Source of the DNA: Rapana venosa | Lineage: Eukaryota > Mollusca > Gastropoda > Neogastropoda > Muricidae | NCBI GenBank assembly: GCA_028751875.1 | Contig: CM054157.1 | Location: 6,832,087-6,896,086, forward strand | Reading direction: 5' to 3' | Length of the DNA: 64,000 nucleotides | Shown: positions 45,006 to 57,654 of the stretch, piece by piece | Position numbering within the stretch: the first letter of the stretch is position 1 | Layout of the letters: each line of letters begins with the position of its first letter | The notes under the pieces: generated by a model | What the model was told of the DNA's origin: nothing | The model's database searches: none | The model's input: only the letters and a program-made list of their open reading frames with translations | Made by a program: the position numbers and the translations under genes

Positions 45006-45491
45006 TACTTCCGCGAATTTGCTGTTTTCTATGTCCATAACTGTCTTTTACTTTCATATACCACCTCAATCATTCCTATCAGTTGTTGACTGACTCTAGC
45101 TTCCCATGCTCAGGTTCAATGTCCATCATCACTCTCTGCCTGTCCATTGCTTATACTGTTCAGAGGGATTTTCTTTTCCTTAACCAAGTGCCAGTACTCA
45201 ACAGCTTTGAACTGCGCATGCATCACTGCTCACTTGTATCAGTTCGAATTGTTTTTCATTGCACCCAGTTTCTGTTTCGTCTTCCAACTCATACTTCGCT
45301 TTCCAGAACTTGAAAAATAGCTTCCTACTCTACTCTCACAGGGAGCATCTCTACACTGTGATGGTGTCCTCTTGCAATACATCGATAAAGAAGAATGATG
45401 CCTTTTTTCGTTCCTCGGCTAGAGCCCTGAGGTTCACCAATGGTGAGATTTTACCTATGCGACCTTTTGCCCACCATTAAGGTAACACCAG
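45006..45491 (+). other. Possible continuation of LINE remnant
   Basis: Open short frames with 'FRSSARALRFTNGEI' at about 45,406-45,450. A related stretch recurs at 47,407-47,480 and 63,737-63,800. It may be the decayed C-terminus of the CR1/L2-like protein or an unclassified repeat. Confidence 0.4.
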
Positions 45492-46895
45492 CCATGGACT
45501 ACCAATGACATCTTGGACCTCTGCGATACAAGAAGAGCACTGAAACCAACCAGGTCTTCCAACCCTAAAGAATACCGGGAAGCCAACAATCTTGTGAAGA
45601 AGTCAATGTTAAAGGCCAGAGAGAAGTGGATCAGTGTTCAATGTGATGAGATCGAAAAAGCAATGAAAGTGGGCAACAGTAAAAAAGGGCATACGACAGC
45701 CCAGAAGAAACTCACAAAACCACTTCAAACAAATCAACAGTCATTGAAGACATCTCCGGAAACCTCCTCACAGAAAGCCAGCTGCATTGCAAAGGTGTCT
45801 GAGTATGTCAAGAACTGTACAACTACCCAATCCAACCTGACAAGAATGCATAATAGAAGAGAAAGCAGCAACATCAAGAGCACGCCTCCGCCATTACCTG
45901 TACTGAGGAAGAAGTCTGGAAGAAGCCATCCGCAGCTTAACAGTAGGAAAGTCCCCCAGGAGCAGACAACATACCATCAGAGCAGCTCAAGCCATGTGGC
46001 GAAACAGTCACACAATTTACAGCTATCTGTCAGAAGATTTGGAGACAAAAGCATTGGACAACAGAATGGACAACAATCACTTCATCCTACCCCTGCCCAA
46101 GAAGGTGAATTTACGCCAATGCCGCCAAAACTATAAACAAATCAGCCTCATCAGCCACGCCATCAAGATCATGCTCAAGTTATTTTGATCGACTCAAGAA
46201 GGAGCAGAAGAAAAACCTGCAGAGGAACAAGCTGGTTTCAGGCAGGCAGATCACAATCGCACAGATTTTTAACTGCCACATCCTGATGGAAAAACATCTT
46301 CAACATCAGAGAGAACCTGTTCCACAACTTCATCGACTTCCAAGAGGCTTTCGACAGAGTATGGTACGAAGGCCTGTGGCAGGTCTTCAGAATGTATTGG
46401 CATAGGAAGAAGGACTAGTGCAAACCATTCAAGCAAAATACAACACCGCAAGGCAGTGCCAGTTCCATCTGAACAATCAGGTCGGAGAACTACTTCAAAC
46501 CACAGTTGTGGGTCCGACAAGGGATGCCCTGTTATCCTCGTGTCCCTTGTTTAATCTGTTCTTGGAAAATATTATGAGAGAGACCCTCCATGACTCCACA
46601 CAACCGTCTCCATTGGCGGCAGACCCCACAACAACTTGCGGTTTGCCGATGACATTGACTTCATGGCGGAAGTAACACAGAGCTGCAAGATCTTACGACA
46701 GTCTTGAGAACAGAGCGAGCATATTGGGATGGAAGGTGAGGTCGAGAAATAAAGTACTTTTTGTGAACAGCACCGAGCAACGCCACTGCTAAAATATACA
46801 TGAAGGCGGCCACAACTGGAAGGAGGTAGGACGCTTTTATATACCTTGGCACTACACTCACAAAGGATGACAAAGGATAAGGATGACAAAGGATA
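45492..46895 (+). mobile_element. Jockey/I-like LINE reverse transcriptase relic (unit C)
   Basis: Begins with 'PWTTNDILDLCDTRRALKPT', typical of the linker between endonuclease and reverse transcriptase. It continues through 'EYREANNLVKKSMLKAREKW', 'LPLPKKVNLRQC', 'EEQAGFRQ' and 'FDRVW' pieces in different frames, 'FNLFLENIMRET', and an FADDID box (about 46,643-46,660). After 46,586 extra bases break the frame repeatedly, unlike the D copy. The 3' end is replaced by a GATA/GACA array. Inactive. Confidence 0.85.
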
Positions 46896-46904
46896 GAACA
46901 GACT

Positions 46905-47110
46905 GACCGACAAGACAGATAGATAGAAAGGATAGATAGAAAGGTAGAGGTAGGTATGTAGTAGATAAATAGATAGATAGAACAGAGACAGGCAGATAGA
47001 TTAGTATAGATAGAAAGATAGACGACAGACAGACAGGCAGAACAGAGACAAACAACAGATAGATAGATAAAGAGACAGACAGACAGGCTGACGGATAGTT
47101 AGATAATACG
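46905..47110. repeat. (GATA)n / (GACA)n array, noisy
   Basis: Tetranucleotides GATA and GACA with extra bases; cleaner at 63,236-63,445 in unit D. Confidence 0.9.
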
Positions 47111-47721
47111 AGAAAGAGGGTGTGAGAGAAAAAAAAAAAATAATTATAAAATAAAAATAAAAATATAATAAAACAATGCTGGGGCGTCTGGCAGACAGCA
47201 GACGAATGAGACAGCAAAGCCGTTAACAGGACGTCTGCTAGCAGACATCAAACCAGACATCTACAAATCTGGACATAGAGGCTTTTTGAGACTGACAGGA
47301 GTGGAGGTGAGTTGGAGGAGGCGGAAAGTGTTGGGAAAATGTTGTCTATATTTTAGACTCCATACTCACTTAGCAAAACGACACTTAAGGCAAAGCAACA
47401 ATACTGGAGAGGCTTTTTCCTTTGGTCCCTCGGTTGAGCTGTCCACGTTTACACAATGAATGAGATTTTTACATATGCGAACTGTTGGCCCCTTCCACCC
47501 CCCACCTCCAGGCTCCCCGCCCCCCTCCCCGCACCCACCGTACCCACCGCCGCCCCCCCCCCCCACCCGCCCCAGCCCCTCCCCCCCCCCCCCCCCTCCC
47601 CCCCCCCTCCTTTCTACCTTTGGGTACCAGCATTCGACATCATGGGTGGGTGTCTAAACAGAACATCTGTGTACATGCATTTTTTTATATTGTTGTCATC
47701 TGCTTTATTTTTTTTTAATTA
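47111..47721. other. Spacer with poly-C tract, no gene
   Basis: AT-rich then mixed sequence with a dense C tract at about 47,535-47,610. Pro-rich ORFs crossing it are artefacts. The corresponding C tract in D (63,815-63,850) is much shorter. Confidence 0.6.
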
Positions 47722-47860
47722 TTCTATTATATCGAGGATAATGGAATAAGCACGTATGGGCTTTTTGTTACATCCAGTCACTGTGTGTATGCGGTTTTGT
47801 AAATTGTCATCTGTTCCCACCGGCATACAATGGCCTACGCTTAAGAAAAGGGGGGGAAGG
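47722..47860 (-). mobile_element. SINE 3' fragment, minus orientation
   Basis: The reverse complement reads 'ggcctaggccattgt'-like sequence, then 'gccggtgggaacagatgac', 'ccgcatacacac' and 'cttattccattatcctcgat', the 3' half of the first SINE family. The same fragment begins at the window end in unit D. Confidence 0.75.
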
Positions 47861-48630
47861 CGATCGTTGGCAAGGATCTCATAGGGACAAATGGTTTTCT
47901 GGATTCTGTTATGCACGCTTTCTTTGCTTTATGTGGGTCTTTTGTAGAGATGCCAAGGAGTCTCCGAAAGCATCTCATCTCCACTGCCTGTTCTCCTCTC
48001 CAAATCTGCAGTCAGGGTCCATGATTCACAGGCATAGGAAATATGGATATAACAAAGGAGGCCGTGGCATTAGTCTGATCTTGTAGAATAAGTGAGATAT
48101 TTTTTATCCCTATCTCTCCATATGGTGTTTAGTTTTGACAGTTCTGTTATTGTCTGTGCAGATCCCTTCATACTACTTCTGGCTTGGATCCCTGGTCTGA
48201 TTCAATGGCTCCAGTACTTGAAGCTTTGAAACTGTTTCCAGCTCTGTCATTAACCCTGCATATCATGCTAATGCCGATGGTGTTGGTTGGTCATATCAGT
48301 TTGGTCTTCTCTGCACTGATTTCCATGCCGTTATGTTTTGGAGCCTTATTCAAGTGATTCAGTTAGCGCAAGCTCTCTTTCGATCTGATTCCTGCTATTC
48401 CATCAATGTCATCTGCGAAGCAGAGGTTTGTGATCGTTTCTGCCACCAATGCTGACTTGATCCTTCATGATTGTTCCAGTGCATACAGCCATGATTCTCT
48501 CAGGAAATGTTTTGAAAAGTAGTGGGTGGAGAGTAGACAGCCCTGCCTTACTCCACTGTTGTTCGAAACCATTCTCCAATGTTGTTGTTGTAGTACACTG
48601 CACTGGTGTCCTTACTGTACAGTTGTTTGA
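47861..48630 (-). mobile_element. Jockey/I-like LINE reverse transcriptase fragment
   Basis: On the minus strand: 'LHPLLFKTFPERIM' (about 48,480-48,530), 'VSIGGR', a clean 'FADDIDGIAG' box (48,391-48,420), 'NGMEISAEKTKL' (about 48,300-48,335), 'EGSKPEV'-like sequence, and 'AVEMRCFRRLLGIS' (47,945-47,990). It is the same broad family as the relic in units C and D but in the opposite orientation, and it retains the C-terminal part missing there. Frames shift several times. It lies outside the visible duplicated part. Confidence 0.85.
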
Positions 48631-48631
48631 T

Positions 48632-48965
48632 GAGTGTTTATTCCATTATCCTCGATATAAAAGAATTTTTTTTTAATTTTAATTTTTTATATATAAACAC
48701 ACACACACCCACACACACACACAACCACACACATGCACACACCACACAATGCCCAAATCCCCTATACGTATCGGTACAACTTCGTGCTAAAAAAACTATA
48801 GGACGATAAACCGAGGTCCCGTGTGCGAACGCACGCAGAACATCTCGCGCACACGTTAAAACCCGTTCCGCTATTCGGAAGAGTAGGCGATTTGTGTGCC
48901 GGTGGGAACGGATGACAAAAGTTACACAACCGCATACACACGGGGACTGGATATTTTTTAAAAAG
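48632..48965 (+). mobile_element. SINE pieces split by AT/AC low-complexity sequence
   Basis: A SINE 3' end ('ttccattatcctcgatataa', 48,641-48,660) is followed by T-rich and (AC)n sequence (48,695-48,745). A headless SINE body follows from about 48,800 ('cgataaaccgaggtcccgtg', then 'gccggtgggaacggatgac') to 48,955. Confidence 0.75.
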
Positions 48966-49109
48966 CACACGACAACGACTATCATTATTTAATTATATTA
49001 ATATATTATAACATTATTGCGACTAATATCGTCACTGTTGGAATACTTTTTTTTTATTTACTAATGAAAAACATAATTATTGTTCATGTAGCCTACTTGG
49101 CAGTTGTAA
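48966..49109. other. Short AT-rich spacer
   Basis: AT-rich sequence; nothing recognised. Confidence 0.5.
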
Positions 49110-49979
49110 GAAAATGATTGAGCCTACCAAAAGGACTCATTGGAAGAATAGCAGTGTCCATGACAATGTTCAGCTTCTGAAGTCTGCTCTCAGTCTTTCA
49201 CGACTGGACTATTGCAATTACTCTTTTTCTGGTCTGCCAGCATCATCTATCCACTTCCCTTCAACGAATACAAAACTCCGCACTTCGACTATACTCAGAA
49301 AAAGAAAAAAATCGAGCGCATTACCCCTCTCTGCGATCTCACCACTGGGCTTGCCCTGTGCCACAGAGATAAATTATAAGATCAGTACGCCTCTGTACAA
49401 AATTTAATGTCTCCACAAAACTGCACCCCCCCTCTGTGAATGTACACACCTTCACTTCCCTCCGCTCTACTGGCAGATACCGTTGGTGCCTACGAATACC
49501 TAGATTCAGCCAATCCACCGATGGCCGCCGCCGCTCTTTCTCTATTACGGTCCATCGACCTGGGAATGAGCTCCCCTCTCTCCCTCTTCGCCAGAGCCTA
49601 GTTATGACACTGTTAAATCCAGCCTGCAAGACAATTTATTTTAAAACCTTGATTTTCCCCCCTCCTGTTTCATATCAGAGCTATCCAACCTCACTAACCC
49701 ATGTCCTATCACCCTGCTAAGTGTACGACCTTTATGATGGTATGTGTGTGTGTGCTTACGAAAAACATTTGACTATTGAAAATTTATTTAATAGATTTTG
49801 TCTGCAAGCCCACCAATGTTTATAAATACTGTTTGTTTAAACTATTGATTATTTCTCATTGATTGCCATGACTATGTAAGATTAGGTTGAATGCATGCGC
49901 TTTGATTTGTCCTTTGCAAGATAAGCGCCTATATAAGTTCCATTTATTATTATCATTATTAATTATTATCATTTGTCTA
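49110..49979 (+). mobile_element. CR1/L2-like LINE 3' end, longer copy across the unit D start
   Basis: Continuous plus-strand LINE sequence: 'LSLSRLDYCN' and 'LPASSIH' (49,195-49,250), then 'TEINYKIS' (49,365-49,388), then across 49,388 'CLHKTAP' and the same C-terminal region, 3' UTR and (ATT)n tail as 33,059-33,650. Shared sequence with unit C begins at 49,388, inside this element. Confidence 0.8.
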
Positions 49980-50289
49980 ACAACACCTAGATACTCACAG
50001 CCAGTGGATAGAGGGACTGATGTATTGCCGAGTTCTATTGAAGTTGTTGTAATGGAAAGGGTTTGTGTTTGGTTCCCTACGAGCATGGCTTCGGATTTAT
50101 CTGCATTTAATTTGTTCTCTGTCATCTTAGTTTTGAATATCTTCAAAAGCAGTGGACCATATTTTGTCAGGAAGACGGCAGATTTTCAAGAGGAGCACTG
50201 CTTTGAATCTGAGAGTCCATCTGCTTTGAAATCTGAGAGTCATCTGCTTTGAATCGAGAGTCATCTGCGTAAAATGATTGGAGATATGA
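49969..50289 (-). mobile_element. CR1/L2-like reverse transcriptase fragment with repeated YADD segment (unit D)
   Basis: Identical copy of 33,640-33,960, including the three 21-23-base units at 50,200-50,266. Confidence 0.75.
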
Positions 50290-50448
50290 TAGTTTATTAT
50301 ATGGACATTTACAGACATTTGATATTTTTTGCAGTTCTATTAAAACTGAAAGGGTTGTCTGTTTCCCAATTTAGTTTCTAATGATATGAATATGCTTTTA
50401 AGAGCTTGACGTAATGAACATGTGTGCTCAAGGTGGAGGAGATGGCTA

Positions 50449-50620
50449 CATGTTGTGTGTGGTGTGAGTGTGTATATGTGAGTGTGAGGTGCATGGAGTG
50501 TGTGTGTATGAGTATGGGTGTGTGTGACTGTGTATGTGTATGGTGTGTGGTGGTGGGGGGGGGGTGGTTGGGGGTGATGGGTGGTGGGTGTGTGTGTGTG
50601 TGTGTGTGTTGTGTGTGTGT

Positions 50621-50659
<39 letters not shown>

Positions 50660-50674
50660 TGTGTGGAGTGAGTG
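50449..50674. repeat. (TG)n-rich microsatellite (unit D)
   Basis: Identical to 34,120-34,345. Confidence 0.95.
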
Positions 50675-50683
50675 CTAGGTGAA

Positions 50684-51204
50684 AGGGATAGTCCGGTGGT
50701 TAGAGTGATGTTTTCATGATCTGCTCACCAGAGCTTTGAATCTCATTCAATAGGACTTCAGTAGGCCCATTGTGTGCCGGTGGGAACAGATGACAAAATT
50801 GAAAAAAAACGCAAACCCACGCATTAAAAAAAAAATAAAAAAAATCTCGAGCGCTTTTTGAATTGTTGCATTACAAGATTCAGCGCTATATAAATTCCAT
50901 AACATTATGATATTTTATTTCCATTGGAGTTAACATCAGTGCCGTCTCACCTCCACCCCCACAAGTTCTTCATATTAGAACTATAAACAGGTCCAGTGGG
51001 CTAGTGCAAACGCACACAGAACATCTTGTGCACATGTTAAAACCAATTCGCTTTTTGGAAGAGTAGGCCATCATGTGCCAGCGGGAACAGATGAGAAAAT
51101 TTACAAAACTCTGCAACACCAAAACGGGGAAAAAAACCCCCCCCTGGGAAACAAATTGTAAAAAAAGCACATGAGTCTTTTTCCATAACCTTGAAATAAA
51201 TGAA
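50684..51204 (+). mobile_element. Nested SINE copies with LINE-type tail (unit D)
   Basis: Identical to 34,355-34,875. Confidence 0.7.
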
Positions 51205-51270
51205 CACCACACACACACACCACACCACACACACAACACACACACACACACACACGCACACACACACACA
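51205..51270. repeat. (AC)n microsatellite (unit D)
   Basis: Identical to 34,876-34,941. Confidence 0.9.
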
Positions 51271-52085
51271 GAGGATTCAATATTCTCAATTGGTTTCTGG
51301 TTCCTTTTTTTCTTTCAAACCCACAATGTTACACACCAACCTGATAATAAATGACCCACACCACCACCCAAGACTTCTTCCCCCACCAATGGACTGACTG
51401 AATTTATCACACAGCACCCTTCTTCATTATTTGCCATGTATTACATACAGACACCAACGGCGGTCCACTGCCCAAAGAAAAGCCCACCAAGTCCTGAGAT
51501 GTTCCAAAGTTCACGCTTCACGACCCACCCCAGGCAGTGGGTGCACAGAGCAAATGAATGGCTCGGCGAGATGGTCGCCAAAGGCACAGGCCTTCCGTGA
51601 TTTCTGTCGCTCGTGCAATAAGCTTGCGTGGTGTTTTGGATTGGGCTCCATTCTTCCCTCTCTCTGGGGTAACTCGTCATTACGTGACGCAATTGTCTGA
51701 CTAATTACTCTGACTGCCATATTGCTGTCTGTGGGGTATTAATTGGTAACGTGGAGAGAATTTATTGCTACTGATGTGAAGGAGAGAAATTTTTTTTTTA
51801 GAGATTAGTTCACAAGCAAATGCTGATATTTTTATGGGAAAAGGCTCAAGGGAAATTTTAAGTGTCGTAGTGGGTTTGTGAATGATTAATGTGTGATTTG
51901 ATAACCCCTGATGAAAAACATTAATGATAATGTATTATCGTTTAAAATAATGATACGACAATTGTAATGTAATGATGATAAAATGTTAATCAAAATTATT
52001 AGTTTAAGTTATTATCATTATATGGTAAACAGTAATTAAGAACAAAAAGTATCAAGAAAACATTACACGTCTTGGTGGTACATGA

Positions 52086-52095
52086 ACACACACAA

Positions 52096-52126
<31 letters not shown>

Positions 52127-52209
52127 AATATAAAATAAATATATCTATATATATATATATATAAAATATATAATATAATATAATATATATATATATAATA
52201 TATATATAA
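52086..52209. repeat. (AC)n / (AT)n microsatellite (unit D)
   Basis: Identical to 35,757-35,880. Confidence 0.95.
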
Positions 52210-52313
52210 GGCTCGCCCATGTGCGCGCACACCGCATTTTTTTTATTTATCAAAAACTGAGCATGAATATCTCTTCAAAAAGAGCTAGTCTCCTCTTCAA
52301 TCAGTCAATATCC

Positions 52314-52459
52314 ACCGAACCCCCACCCCCCTCCCCCCGCCATCCACCCCCCCCCCCCACCCCCCCCCCACCCCCACCCCCCTCCACCCCTCCCCCCACC
52401 CCCCCCTCCCTCGCCGCTCCCCCCCCCCCCCCACCCCCCCACCCCCCCAATATCCACCC
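52314..52459. repeat. Poly-C-rich tract (unit D)
   Basis: Identical to 35,985-36,130, homopolymer lengths included as far as I can count. Confidence 0.9.
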
Positions 52460-52624
52460 CCCACACCTAACCCATCGCTCCCCAACCAGCAGCAGCACCT
52501 CCCACCCCAATCGGAACCCATCCCCTTGCCCATTACGTTTTTTTGATATTTTGCTAAAATGGACAGTACTGGAGTCAAGCCAACAATCAAGTGTGTTAGA
52601 TTTTCAGCAATCAACAATCAGATT

Positions 52625-52716
52625 AAAATAATAATACATGTTGATAATAATAATAATATTAATAATAATAACAGCAATAATGATAATAATAATGTTGATA
52701 TAATAATAATAATAAA

Positions 52717-52748
<32 letters not shown>

Positions 52749-53021
52749 ATAATAATAATAAATAATAATAATAATAATAATAAAAATAATAATAATTAAT
52801 ATTATTATTATTAATTATTATAAATATCAACATTATTATATTATGTTGATAAAAATAATAATAATAATAATAAAGTAAATGGAATTTAATAGCGCTATAT
52901 CTTGCAGAGACAAATCAAAGCGCATGCACTCAACTCATTCTGACACAGTCATACAACCAGTGACAAGCAATAGTTCCATCAAGTCCAAATGTGCACACCC
53001 GCAACACACACACAACACGCA

Positions 53022-53057
<36 letters not shown>

Positions 53058-53533
53058 CCAAACACCCAGGCCGGGCAATAGAATCTTGCTGTTGAAGGCA
53101 GGGAAAAACTATGAGATGAGGCAGGAGGGGAAAATCTTAGGTTTGAAAAAATAAGTCTTGAGACTGGATTAAAAGTGTCATAAAACGCTTTTGGCGAGAG
53201 AGAGAGGGAATCATTCCCACATCACTGGACCAGAAATAGAGAAAGAGCGACGGGCCGAGGTGGATTGGTTTGAATCATAGGTATTCGTAAGACAAGGAAT
53301 CAGCAGCAGAGCGTAGAGAACAGAAGGAGTGTACAATGAAGACATTCACAGAGGTAGGGGGCGGGTGTTGTTTGTGAACATTGTAACAGAGAGTACTGAT
53401 CTTATAGTTTACTCCCTCACTGTGGCACAGGCAGCCAGTGTAGAGATTGCAGAGAGGGGTAATAGCTCAGATTTTTTCTTTCTGAGATAAAGACAGCTGC
53501 AGAGTTTTTGTATACGTTGAAGGGAAGATGAAA
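52625..53533 (-). mobile_element. CR1/L2-like LINE 3' end with expanded (AAT)n tail (unit D)
   Basis: Identical to 36,296-37,204: 'SLHWLPV' block, (AC)n in the 3' UTR, 'gcgctatat' motif and a (ATT)n tail of about 250 bases. Confidence 0.8.
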
Positions 53534-53819
53534 AATGATATAATAATAATAACAAATATGTAAAAAATAAATAATAATAATAATAATAATAAAAATGTAT
53601 GGAAATGGGTCTAGTAATTTCAAAAAGGGAATCAGACATGGTTGTTTGTTTTTTTAAAGAATGTATGAACTTAACACTATCCTACCCTGCATTAAGGGAG
53701 AGAACCCCTCTTTCCCTCAGTACACAAGCACTGTGTGCATTTGTCTGCTAAGTACCCATTAAGAGGGGTGATAAACAGAGGAAGGGTTTAGTAGTTGGTT
53801 GGCTACCCTATTCTCCAAT

Positions 53820-54151
53820 GGGGGACGGGATAGCTAGTGGTTCATAACATTGCGCTTGCACACAATCTGTCGACCCTGTTTCGAATCCCGTTCAAGGGAA
53901 TATATTCTCTGGGAGTTAACAATAAGTGCAGTACCCCCACTCTCACCCAATAGTCCTACGGATGAGACTATAAACCTAGGTCCCGTGTTGGGCGAACCGC
54001 ACGCAAAATATCTTGCGCACACTTAAAATCCTGTTCCGCTTTTCGTAAGAGAGGCCGTTGTGTGCCGGTGTGAACAATGACAGAATTTACCAGCGCATAC
54101 ACACGAGACAGGATGTAAAATTGCACACAAGTGCTTATTCCCCATGACATG
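53820..54151 (+). mobile_element. Uninterrupted tRNA-derived SINE (unit D)
   Basis: Identical to 37,491-37,822. Confidence 0.85.
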
Positions 54152-54426
54152 TCAGACTGTCAGCTGTCACCAAATGATAGTGTAATCAAAGAGGGGAGCA
54201 AGCATGCCTCATGAGGAGAGAAAGTGCTTTGACCATGGTATCACAGACATGCTTATTGTTTTGCCTTGTTAAGCACTCAAATGCATGCATAGTTGTATAT
54301 AAAGAGGGGGATGGGGGGATTGCTGGTTAGTTGTGGCCCAGAACGCTGTGAAGTTTCACACCTTGCGTCCGAGAAACTGATTTTTTTTTTCGTGATTAAA
54401 AACTTGACGTGTAGTCTACAGGACTG

Positions 54427-54547
54427 AACACACAACACACACACACACACAACAACACAGACACATACCACATCACACAAACATAAAACCACATCACACA
54501 CAACACACACACACACCACACACCACATACGCACACACACACACACG

Positions 54548-54578
<31 letters not shown>

Positions 54579-54707
54579 ACCAACTCCCAAACCTTTCCTC
54601 TTCCCGTACAACAAACTTCCCCTCACCCCTAGTCTTTTGTGTCAACATCAAATTTAGTGAAGAGAGGTAACACGAAATCGAACACACACACACACACACA
54701 CACACAC

Positions 54708-54743
<36 letters not shown>

Positions 54744-54920
54744 ACACACACGAAACGCAAAACACACACACACACACAACACACACGCACTCACACAACA
54801 TAACACACACAAAACACACACAACACACACACACAGCACACACACAAGACACACACACACATATCAGAACATGTGGTGTGTATGTGGTGTTTGTTTGTAC
54901 ACACTCACATGCACACACAA

Positions 54921-54954
<34 letters not shown>

Positions 54955-55209
54955 CCACATATAAACGCAAAACACCACACTCAAACGCCACACAATACAC
55001 ACACGCACACACACAAAACACCACAAGCATACACACTCATAACACACACAACACAACACACACACACAACACAAACAACACACACACATATCAGAAACGT
55101 GTGTGAGTGATGTATGTGGTTTGTGTGTTGTTAACACACACACACACACACACACCACACACACAACACACACACACACTACACACACACACACAACACA
55201 TACCACACA
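54427..55209. repeat. Compound (AC)n microsatellite cluster (unit D)
   Basis: Identical to 38,098-38,880. Confidence 0.95.
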
Positions 55210-55611
55210 CGTCTGAAATCACTATTAGTGGAAGGACGTTAAACTTAAGAACTAACACACACAGGCAATATTAGTCACCAATTCATACTATTTTTCCTCA
55301 CAAGATAATTAAGTAAAAATTTAATTCTGACAAAAATGGATTCAGCCCCGTCATACTCTTTGCCAAGTGAGCAAAGAATCAAGATTATCAAACATTTCCT
55401 AATCCTTCTCCCACTCCCCCCTCCCCCCCCCCCCCCCACTCCTGTCAGTCCCATAAGCCCTCTGTGTCCAGATGTGGTAGATGTCTGTTTGTGTCTGCAG
55501 CAGACGACTGTTAAACGGCTTTTGCTGTCATATCGTTCTTTGCAGTCTGCTGCCCAGAGGAAATTGAATTAAAACCGCCTCGTGATTTTGTCCCTCTGTA
55601 GAAAGCTTGTT

Positions 55612-55760
55612 AAGATGGAAGGATGGAATGGATTGGATGGATGGACTGATGGATGTGTGTGGTATGTATGTAATGGAGGGATGTATGTAGGATGGATGTT
55701 GTGTATTATGTAATAACAAGTATATGTAATGTATGTGATGTTATGTATGACAATGTTATG

Positions 55761-55793
<33 letters not shown>

Positions 55794-55889
55794 TAGGTAT
55801 TTATGTATGTTAGTGTGTGTTATGTATGTAAGTATGTATGTATTATGTGTGTGTGTGTGTGTGTGGTGGTGTGTGCTGTGTGTGTAATG
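55612..55889. repeat. (GGAT)n / (GTAT)n / (TG)n complex (unit D)
   Basis: Identical to 39,283-39,560. Confidence 0.9.
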
Positions 55890-57654
55890 TATATATGGCC
55901 TGCCCTTCCTGGATGCGTGCAACATATGCATGCATTTTGTATATTCTGTCTGTCTGTCTATCTACTATGATCTATTACTTTTTGTCTTATTTCCTTCTAT
56001 TTTTCCTTTCTTATTTATTATACAATTGCTTTAGCTTAATTGGTCTTATTTACACTCTTGTTTGTTGCTAAAAAACCAGCAAGGAAGATGATAATTATAA
56101 AAGTAGTGAGTGAAGACTTGCAAAATATGAGCTGTGAGATAACACATATTAATTTTTGGGGTATTATGGTTTATCTGCTTTGCCAAATGAATATCACAAT
56201 CCGCTAACTGTCACCATTTAAAGAAAAGGGGGAAATGAAGATTTTGTCTAAAGAAAATACAATCTCCTCAGTCTTATGTGTTTATAGTCCTTTTTATTTT
56301 ATTTTTGAGCAACTACTAGTTTCATCTTGAAGTCTTGTCTGTTAAATTTGATTCATCAAAGCATTTGGGAAAATGAATCCTCTATCTGAAATTGTATGTT
56401 GATATTTTTGGGGTTACGTCACGTTAGGTGTATAGGTATAATCAAGTTTGAAATTAATATTTTCTCTAAGCTGATTCCAACATCAGCTATGTCAGGAAAT
56501 TAAGTGAATGTTGTTTGTATTGGGCGTTTTATTTTCTGGTCTTAGCGCCTTCACCACAACTATGATAAAATTGAAGACGAAGCTAATTGATCGATAGGAA
56601 GATGTCAATGTTCAGAGCGTGGGTATTGGATAACTGACGCTCATTTTGAAGAAAAAAATCAGCCTTGTTGCCGAAAAGTTCATTAATGTCTTCATTTTCA
56701 AAATTTATCATGTATAGTCATGAATAGTCAAAGATTTTTTTTATGTGGGTCTGATCTATTATATGTGTGTTACAGTTGATAGCTCTGAACCATACTTGGA
56801 CTATGAGGAAATACAACCATCATTAAACAAAACTCACCAACCAAACAAAACTTCAAATTATTTCCCCCTTGTGATTTTACTGTATACATCAATGTAATGA
56901 GACTAGCACAAACCCCTATCATTATACATTTTCTGATGAATAAGATTCAATAACTATCCCAAACAGTAAAGTTAATGACAATAGATTAGAACCTTGCTTC
57001 TCGCTTTGTTTTGAGTTAGCAAAACATAATTTATTTCCATGATAGACACAACTAAAACCAATGGCTACATTATAGCATAAACGCTACCTTTAGAATTTAA
57101 TTTTCAAAAGAGGTAACACAAGGATTGCCATTAAAGGCATTTCCTCTGCGTATTTCTTTTTTACTTCAGTGATTTTTTTTCCATACAGGAACACGATTAC
57201 GTGTAAGAGATGCTCACTGTGATAAACTAAAGTAAGGATATTTACTCTTCAAACTCAGAGAGCGCGGTTGAGACGAAATAATTAGGAAGAACCAAACTTA
57301 ATCAGTGATGAAAGAAAAACATGTATCACATAGAAAAATAATTCCGTGAATCGTTGTGCCTGAATGGTCTGAAGCTATCGATGGCTCTTGGAAATGGAGA
57401 TAAAATTAAACAGTTGTTCCTTCCATTCATTACGGCACAAAATATACCATTGTAAGTGAAAGTAGCCCCACATGCCAAAACAGCGCGAAGGGGGGGGGGG
57501 GGGCCGTTCGCTAATGAGTACTGGGTGACACTGGGCTGTCTTGAACTTGAGGACAGGAATCTACGCTCACTCAGAGACTGAATGAAGTGTTTTGTGAAGG
57601 TAAAGACAATCATAAAAATATAGAAAGACTAATCCATTCGAAGCAGTTTGTCAT
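55890..57654. other. AT-rich region, no gene recognised (unit D)
   Basis: Counterpart of 39,561-41,329. The first differences from unit C appear at about 56,720, then again near 56,850, 56,940, 57,390-57,480 and 57,640. Confidence 0.5.

Larger units (their letters stand above)
33059..47773. repeat. Unit C: first copy of a direct duplication
   Basis: Matches 49,388-64,000 in the same orientation. The offset is exactly 16,329 from 33,059 to about 40,390, where I saw no difference, then drifts to 16,343-16,346. Differences after 40,390 are clustered one-base gains and losses and substitutions. The final part is noisier: anchors 46,586-47,733 span 1,147 bases against 1,032 in D. The match may continue past 47,773, but D ends with the window. 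Confidence 0.95.
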
